DNA of 19,746 bases from Planctomycetota bacterium (GTDB lineage: Bacteria > Planctomycetota > UBA1135 > UBA2386). A program made the translations under genes and the position numbers. The notes beneath the pieces were generated by a model. That model was given only the letters and a program-made list of their open reading frames with translations. It was not told the DNA's origin and did not search any database. The stretch covers positions 1-19,746 of the forward strand of contig JACKHZ010000018.1 of assembly GCA_020638735.1 (NCBI GenBank), given 5' to 3'. Shown here piece after piece: positions 13,668 through 19,746 of the stretch (the first letter of the stretch is position 1; each line of letters starts with the position of its first letter).

Positions 13668-13928
13668 GTCATGCGGTTGGCGCCCCCCGCGGCCGGGAGC
13701 CTGCGGCGCCGGCTCCGCCGAGGCTTCGTCGCCCCTCGTCTGCCGGGGAGGTCTTCGGAGCGGGTCGCGTCCTCCTTCCTCGCCCGCGGAAAGGCTGGCT
13801 CCAGTTCGTGGTTGTCGGCGCGCGCGTCGCTAGGATGTTTGCCCTCCGAACTGTCGGTTTCGCGGTGCGGGCGTCCGGGCCCGGGTGACCGCTCGCGGAG
13901 CCGGCCAACACCAACCGAGGTCTCCAGC
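13668..13928 (+). other. Intergenic region between tRNA-Ala and the thiolase gene
   Basis: These 261 bases hold no gene I can support. GGAGCC/GGCTCC (13696-13716) could form a hairpin with a 9-base loop after the tRNA, but without a T-run. A TAGGAT sequence at 13831-13836 is a 4-of-6 match to a -10 element and could serve the acyl-CoA operon, with no clear -35 partner. A GAGG motif 8 bases before ATG 13929 is a likely ribosome binding site. No integrase remnant or second tRNA end is visible. Confidence 0.4.
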
Positions 13929-15113
<1,185 letters not shown>

Positions 15114-15141
15114 CCACGCCCCCGCATACCAGGAACCAACG

Positions 15142-16008
<867 letters not shown>

Positions 16009-16019
16009 CCCCGGATCGC

Positions 16020-17192
16020 ATGACCACCAACAGCACGTCCGCGTCGGTGCAGGTCGCCGACTTCGAACTGTCCGAGGAGCTGCAGCAGTTCCGCCAGCAG
16101 GTGCGCGAGTACGCGCAGCAACACCTCGGCGGCGCCGCGGCCTACGACGCCGAGGTCAAGTTCCCGCGCGACGCGGTCGCGGCGGCGGCGAAGCTCGGCC
16201 TGCTGCGCACGACGGTCGCCAAGGAGCACGGCGGCTCCGCGATGGGCAACCTCGCCAGCTGCGTCATGCTCGAGGAGGTCAACGCGGTGTGCGCCTCGAC
16301 CGGCGTGACGATCAGCGTGCACAACTCGCTCGTCAACTCGCTGCTGGGCAAGTGGTGCAGCGAGGAGCAGAAGCGGCGCTGGTTCCCCAAGCTGACCACC
16401 GGCGAGTGGCTCGGCGCCTACTGCCTCAGCGAAGCGTTCTCCGGCTCCGACGCTGCGGCGCTGCGCTGCGAGGCGAAGAAGGAAGGTGACCACTACGTGA
16501 TCAACGGCGCCAAGCTGTGGATCACGACCGGCAGCGAGGCCGACCTGTTCGTGGTCTTCGCGCGCACCGGGCCCGATCGCGTGAAGGGCATCTCGGCCTT
16601 CGTCGTCGAGCGCACGTGGCCAGGCGTCGGCGTCGGCAAGAAGGAGCGCAAGCTCGGTCTGCGCGGCTCGCCGACCACCGAGATCGTGCTGCAGAACGTC
16701 AAGGTGCCCGCCGACTGCCTGATCGGGCAGGAAGGCGAGGGCTTCACGATCGCGCTCGACACGCTCGACGGCGGCCGCCTCGGCATCGCCTCGCAGTCGC
16801 TCGGCATCGCCCGCGCGGCGATCGACCTGATCAAGGCGCACCTCGCCACCCAGGTCGATCCCAAGGGCCGCCCCAACGCGTCGCAGCCCGACCAGTGGAC
16901 GCTCGCCGACCTCGCCTCGGACCTCGACGCCTACCGGCTGCTGACCTGGCGCGCGGCGGTGCTGCGCGACCGGCAGGTGCGCTGCAGCGCCGAGGCGGCG
17001 ATGGGCAAGTCGTGCGCCTCGCGCCTGGCCAACCGCGCCGCGCGCGCGGCCGTGTCGGTGCTCGGCCTCGCCGGCGTCAGCGGCAGGAACGCTGCCGAAC
17101 GCGTGCTGCGCGACGCGCGCATCACCGAGATCTACGAAGGCGCCACCGACATCCAGCGCCTGGTCATCGCGCGCGGGCTGCTCACGCCATGA
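16020..17192 (+). CDS. Short-chain-type acyl-CoA dehydrogenase
   Basis: The 390-residue product is a full-length FAD-dependent acyl-CoA dehydrogenase, introducing the alpha-beta double bond and passing electrons to ETF. The N-terminal helical domain (about 10-120), the beta domain with AYCLSEAFSGSDAAAL, and the C-terminal helical domain are all present. YVINGAKLWITTGSEAD is the usual FAD-contacting segment. The catalytic base is Glu373 in EIYEGATDIQR, as in butyryl- and medium-chain enzymes. ATG 16020 is chosen; a GTG at 16005 overlapping the hbd stop would add five residues. Its stop overlaps the SppA start as ATGA. Butyryl-CoA is a reasonable substrate guess from the neighbours, but not provable here. 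Confidence 0.95.
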   Translation: MTTNSTSASVQVADFELSEELQQFRQQVREYAQQHLGGAAAYDAEVKFPRDAVAAAAKLGLLRTTVAKEHGGSAMGNLASCVMLEEVNAVCASTGVTISVHNSLVNSLLGKWCSEEQKRRWFPKLTTGEWLGAYCLSEAFSGSDAAALRCEAKKEGDHYVINGAKLWITTGSEADLFVVFARTGPDRVKGISAFVVERTWPGVGVGKKERKLGLRGSPTTEIVLQNVKVPADCLIGQEGEGFTIALDTLDGGRLGIASQSLGIARAAIDLIKAHLATQVDPKGRPNASQPDQWTLADLASDLDAYRLLTWRAAVLRDRQVRCSAEAAMGKSCASRLANRAARAAVSVLGLAGVSGRNAAERVLRDARITEIYEGATDIQRLVIARGLLTP

Positions 17193-18286
17193 GCGGCACG
17201 TCGCAGATGCCCCCGGGCAACACCCCGCCGGGGGTGCCGCCGCAGCAGCCGCACTGGTCCGCGCCGGCGCCGCGCGAAGCCCGCGGCGTGGCGTTCTTCG
17301 TCGCCATCCTGCTCGGCATCCTGCTGCTGGCGTCGGCCGGCCTCAACGTGCTCTTGTTGCTGCTCAGCGTCGGCAGCCTGGCTGGCGGTGCGCTCGGCGT
17401 CGATGCGGACGGCGGCGCGTTCGACGAGGTGCACGTCGAGGGCGCGCGTGACGTGTCGCACAAGGTGTTGCAGATCGCCGTGCGCGGCGCGATCGCCGAG
17501 AGCGCCAACCCCGTGCTCGGCGCCGGCGGCGGGACGGTCTCGCAAGTGCAGCGCGCGCTGCGCCGCGCCGCCGCGGACGACGTCGAAGGCGTGCTGCTGT
17601 TCGTCGATTCGCCCGGCGGCGGCGTCACCGACTCGGAGCGCATCCACGCGTTGCTGACGCGGTTCCGCGCCGAGCACCCGGACAAGCCGATGATGGCGCT
17701 GTTCGGCGACATGGCGGCGTCGGGTGGTTACTACGTCGCCGTCGCCGCCGAGCACATCGTCGCCGGCCGCACCACCATCACCGGCAGCATCGGCGTGATC
17801 ATGAGCGCCTGGAACTTCGCCGAGGCGGCGAAGAAGGTCGGCGTCGAGCAGGTCGCCATCAAGTCCGCGCGCACCCCGTTCAAGGACATCCTGTCGCCGA
17901 CGCGCGCGATGACCGACGCCGAGAAGGCGATGCTGACCGGCATCGTCGACGAGCTCTACGACCGCTTCGTCGAGGTGGTCGACGAGGGGCGCCCCGGGCT
18001 CGACCGCGACGCGGTCGTGCGCGCGGCGACCGGCGCGATCTACACCGCGCGGCAGGCTCGTGAGCTGGGCCTGATCGACGACGTCGGCAGCTACGACACG
18101 GCGTTGCAGTGGTTCGCCGGCCGCCTGGGTCACCCCGTGCGCATCGTCGAACAGCGCCGCCGTGTCGGCCTGCTCGACATGCTGGTCGGCGCTGCGGCGC
18201 CCTCTCCCGGCGCCGCGGGCGTCGAGTCGCTGCTGACGCAGTCGACCGGTCCGCGCTTCCTCTACTTCTGGCAGGGCGGTCGCTGA
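17189..18286 (+). CDS. sppA: SppA-type signal peptide peptidase (S49)
   Basis: The 365-residue product has a Pro-rich cytoplasmic N-terminus (1-32), one membrane helix (about 34-60) and a single S49 protease domain, like the short SppA of Bacillus rather than the tandem E. coli form. SppA degrades leftover signal peptides in the membrane. The catalytic Ser178 is in DMAASGGYYVA, and the general-base Lys232 in PFKDI aligns with the Bacillus dyad lysine, with a two-residue insertion just before it. VDSPGGGVTDSERI and TGSIGVIMSAWN are typical. The ATG at 17189 overlaps the dehydrogenase stop by ATGA, so translation is coupled to a metabolic gene. A longer upstream frame is a shadow of that dehydrogenase gene. 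Confidence 0.93.
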   Translation: MSGTSQMPPGNTPPGVPPQQPHWSAPAPREARGVAFFVAILLGILLLASAGLNVLLLLLSVGSLAGGALGVDADGGAFDEVHVEGARDVSHKVLQIAVRGAIAESANPVLGAGGGTVSQVQRALRRAAADDVEGVLLFVDSPGGGVTDSERIHALLTRFRAEHPDKPMMALFGDMAASGGYYVAVAAEHIVAGRTTITGSIGVIMSAWNFAEAAKKVGVEQVAIKSARTPFKDILSPTRAMTDAEKAMLTGIVDELYDRFVEVVDEGRPGLDRDAVVRAATGAIYTARQARELGLIDDVGSYDTALQWFAGRLGHPVRIVEQRRRVGLLDMLVGAAAPSPGAAGVESLLTQSTGPRFLYFWQGGR

Positions 18287-18317
18287 GTCCGCTGGCCAAC
18301 CGGCACACACAACACCG

Positions 18318-19370
18318 ATGCACAACCTGCAACTCACCGAAGACCAGGAGATGGTCGTCGACACCGTGCGCAAGCTGGTCGCAGACGCCGTCGCTCCCAA
18401 GGCGCAAGAACTCGACGAACACCGCACGTTCGTGCGGGAGTGGTTCGACGGCCTCGCCGAGCTCGGCGTCTACGGCCTGAGCGTCGCCGAGGACAAGGGC
18501 GGCGCGGGCATGGGCCTGCTGCCGTTCGCCGCCGCGCTCGAGGCCGTCGGTGCCCACAGCGGCTCGCTGGCGCGCCTGTGGATCGGTCAGGTCCAGGCGG
18601 CGCTCGCGCTCGAGGCCGCAGGTGCCCCGCAGCTCGACGACGTCGTGGCGGGCGGCGCGCTGGCGACGTTCGTCGGGCCCGAGCACGGCCTGGCGTTCGC
18701 CGGCGGCAAGCTCGGCGGCGTGGCCGAATACGTGCCCGCGGCCGCCGAGGCCGACCTGCTGGTGGTCGCCGCGAGTTCCGCCGAAGGGCCGGTGCTGGTC
18801 GTCTGCGCAGGCAGCGCCGTACAGCGCGAGGCGACGATCGGCCTAGGGCTGCACAGCGCCGCATGCGCTCGCATCACCTGTGAGGGCGTCGCCGCCGAAG
18901 CGGTGGCGAGCGGTGAAGCGGCGCAGCAGGCGATCGCCGCGGCCCGGATGGCCGGGTGGGTCGGCACCGGCGCGGCTGCGGTCGGCGGCGGCGGCGGCGC
19001 GATCGACCAGGCCAGGCGGCACGCCGGCGAGCGCATCGCCTTCGGCAAGCCGCTGCTCGCGCAGCAGGCGGTGCAGCGCAAGCTCGTCGAGTGCCAGCGC
19101 GCCGTCGAGGGCGCCCGGCAGCTGGTCTGGCACGCGGCCCGACTCGTCGACCTGCAGCAGCCGGCGGTCGAGGCGGCGTTGCGTGCCCGCATCAGCGCGG
19201 TGGACGCGATGGTGCTGAGCGCCGACGAGGCGATCCAGATCCACGGCGGCTTCGGCTACACGGTCGAATACCACGTCGAGCGTCACTACCGCGACGGCAA
19301 GTGCTTCGAAGTGCTCGACGGCGGCAGTGACGGCCTGCGCGATCGCCTCGCCGAGCTGCAGTTCGCCTGA
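18318..19370 (+). CDS. Divergent acyl-CoA dehydrogenase-family protein
   Basis: The 350-residue product has the family start LTEDQEMVVDTVRKLV, a glycine-rich first-domain end (LSVAEDKGGAGMG), and the C-terminal pattern ERIAFGKPLLAQQAVQRKL and IQIHGGFGYTVEYHVERHYRD. The middle beta domain is short and lacks the usual substrate-binding and FAD-contact motifs. Where active enzymes have EIYEG, this protein has EVLDG, so the catalytic position is Asp334 instead of Glu. No Glu is seen at the alternative isovaleryl-CoA dehydrogenase site (the segment reads AAARMAGW). It may therefore be a poor or non-oxidising member, such as a partner subunit or binding protein; altered substrate choice is also possible. 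It lies 31 bp after sppA with no clear ribosome binding site. Confidence 0.85.
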   Translation: MHNLQLTEDQEMVVDTVRKLVADAVAPKAQELDEHRTFVREWFDGLAELGVYGLSVAEDKGGAGMGLLPFAAALEAVGAHSGSLARLWIGQVQAALALEAAGAPQLDDVVAGGALATFVGPEHGLAFAGGKLGGVAEYVPAAAEADLLVVAASSAEGPVLVVCAGSAVQREATIGLGLHSAACARITCEGVAAEAVASGEAAQQAIAAARMAGWVGTGAAAVGGGGGAIDQARRHAGERIAFGKPLLAQQAVQRKLVECQRAVEGARQLVWHAARLVDLQQPAVEAALRARISAVDAMVLSADEAIQIHGGFGYTVEYHVERHYRDGKCFEVLDGGSDGLRDRLAELQFA

Positions 19371-19394
19371 CCGCGATCGCCCGTCGGCGACGAA

Positions 19395-19434
19395 CCTGCC
19401 CGACGATCATCCTGCCCGACGATCATCTTGCCCG
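19395..19434. repeat. 16-bp tandem repeat (about 2.5 copies) between convergent genes
   Basis: The unit CCTGCCCGACGATCAT occurs at 19395-19410 and again at 19411-19426, and then breaks off as CTTGCCCG. It lies between the stops of the divergent acyl-CoA dehydrogenase and the TolC-family gene. No stable hairpin or T-run forms there, so it is a slippage-type repeat rather than a recognisable terminator. Confidence 0.85.
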
Positions 19435-19435
19435 G

Positions 19436-19746
19436 CTACGGCGCGTCGCCGAAGCCGAGCGCGGCTCGGTAGTCGGTGTGGGCCAGCAGCAGGCCGAGGC
19501 GCGCGTCGATCGCCGACGCGCGCGCGTCGGCCAGCGTCACCTCGCGCAGCTGGATGCGCAGCAGATCGCTCCGGCCGAGGTCGAACGCGCGTTGTTCGGC
19601 CGCGACCAGCTGCGCGGCCAGCTCGACGTTGCGCTCGGTGTCGTGCAGCTGGCGCCGCGCCGCCGCCATCGCCGAGCGCGTGTCGAGCAGTTCGTTGGCG
19701 ATGCGGTCGCGGGCGAACTGCTGCTCGCGGCGCAGTCCGTGCAGCT
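19436..19746 (-). CDS. C-terminal part of a TolC-family outer membrane efflux protein
   Basis: The frame enters from the right edge and ends at TAG 19438-19436, leaving 102 complete visible codons. The pattern (ANELLDTRSAMAAARRQL, then LAAQLVAAEQRAFDLGRSD, then LLRIQLREVTLADAR, ending near DYRAALGF) is the periodic long-helix signature of the second TolC repeat, including the F-x-x-G-x-S-D turn. TolC-like proteins form trimeric channels that export drugs, metals or proteins with inner-membrane pumps. The gene begins beyond the window, so the partner pump cannot be seen. Its presence implies an outer membrane. Confidence 0.8.
   Translation of the reverse strand, partial: LHGLRREQQFARDRIANELLDTRSAMAAARRQLHDTERNVELAAQLVAAEQRAFDLGRSDLLRIQLREVTLADARASAIDARLGLLLAHTDYRAALGFGDAP

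Noticed and set aside
13592..13928. tRNA-Ala as an integration site for a mobile island
   Set aside because: No integrase, no duplicated tRNA 3' end and no foreign-looking genes downstream within the window.
19395..19434. Tandem repeat as a CRISPR array
   Set aside because: Repeats are 16 bp and directly adjacent with no spacers, and there are no cas genes.

Overview
This is a chromosomal window of roughly 70% GC from a bacterium that has lipoylation genes, exonuclease VII and fatty-acid oxidation genes. Several starts are GTG or TTG, and Shine-Dalgarno sites are often weak or missing. The gene mix suggests a high-GC Planctomycetota-like lineage, but the sequence alone does not prove this and no rRNA is present. 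I see no CRISPR array, transposase, integrase or phage gene.

Layout. (1) Positions 1-215 hold the 3' end of an unrecognised + strand gene. (2) Positions 234-3505 (- strand) form a tight operon: lipB, an exonuclease VII large subunit with an extra HARP-like N-terminal domain (xseA), xseB, and a site-2 protease-family M50 peptidase. (3) Positions 3524-5534 hold a small membrane-anchored beta-sandwich protein (+), thioredoxin (-), a family 2-like glycosyltransferase (+) and a small CxxC protein of the DUF1858 type (-). The last sits 8 bp downstream of mrp. (4) Positions 5543-6622 (-) encode an Mrp/ApbC P-loop ATPase without the usual C-terminal CxxC. (5) Positions 6784-9128 (+) encode an exported DsbD-alpha-like protein with a C-terminal anchor and a divergent sigma-70 family factor. 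(6) Positions 9144-11466 (-) hold a nitrilase-family amidohydrolase, an HU-like DNA-binding protein followed by a strong hairpin terminator, and an FlhG/YlxH-type ATPase. (7) Positions 11612-13574 (+) form a three-gene translationally coupled cluster of unknown envelope proteins: a HAMP-like membrane protein, a lipoprotein, and a membrane protein with an EF-hand-like loop. It is followed by tRNA-Ala(CGC). (8) Positions 13929-19370 (+) form a short-chain acyl-CoA operon: thiolase, 3-hydroxyacyl-CoA dehydrogenase, acyl-CoA dehydrogenase, an SppA-type signal peptide peptidase coupled by ATGA, and a second, degenerate acyl-CoA dehydrogenase. (9) Positions 19436 to the window end (-) hold the C-terminus of a TolC-family outer membrane efflux protein, which implies a diderm envelope.

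How the genes work together. Region 8 would interconvert acetyl-CoA, acetoacetyl-CoA, 3-hydroxybutyryl-CoA and the enoyl/acyl-CoA pair. The crotonase and ETF must be encoded elsewhere. Regions 2, 4 and 6 are mostly housekeeping functions: lipoate attachment, DNA repair, Fe-S cargo delivery and nucleoid organisation. No intergenic gap exceeds 300 bp; the longest is 13668-13928. Nothing here is clearly a new defence or mobile system. The most unusual items are the HARP-XseA fusion, the CxxC-less Mrp beside a separate CxxC protein, the uncharacterised coupled cluster, and the acyl-CoA dehydrogenase with an altered active site.
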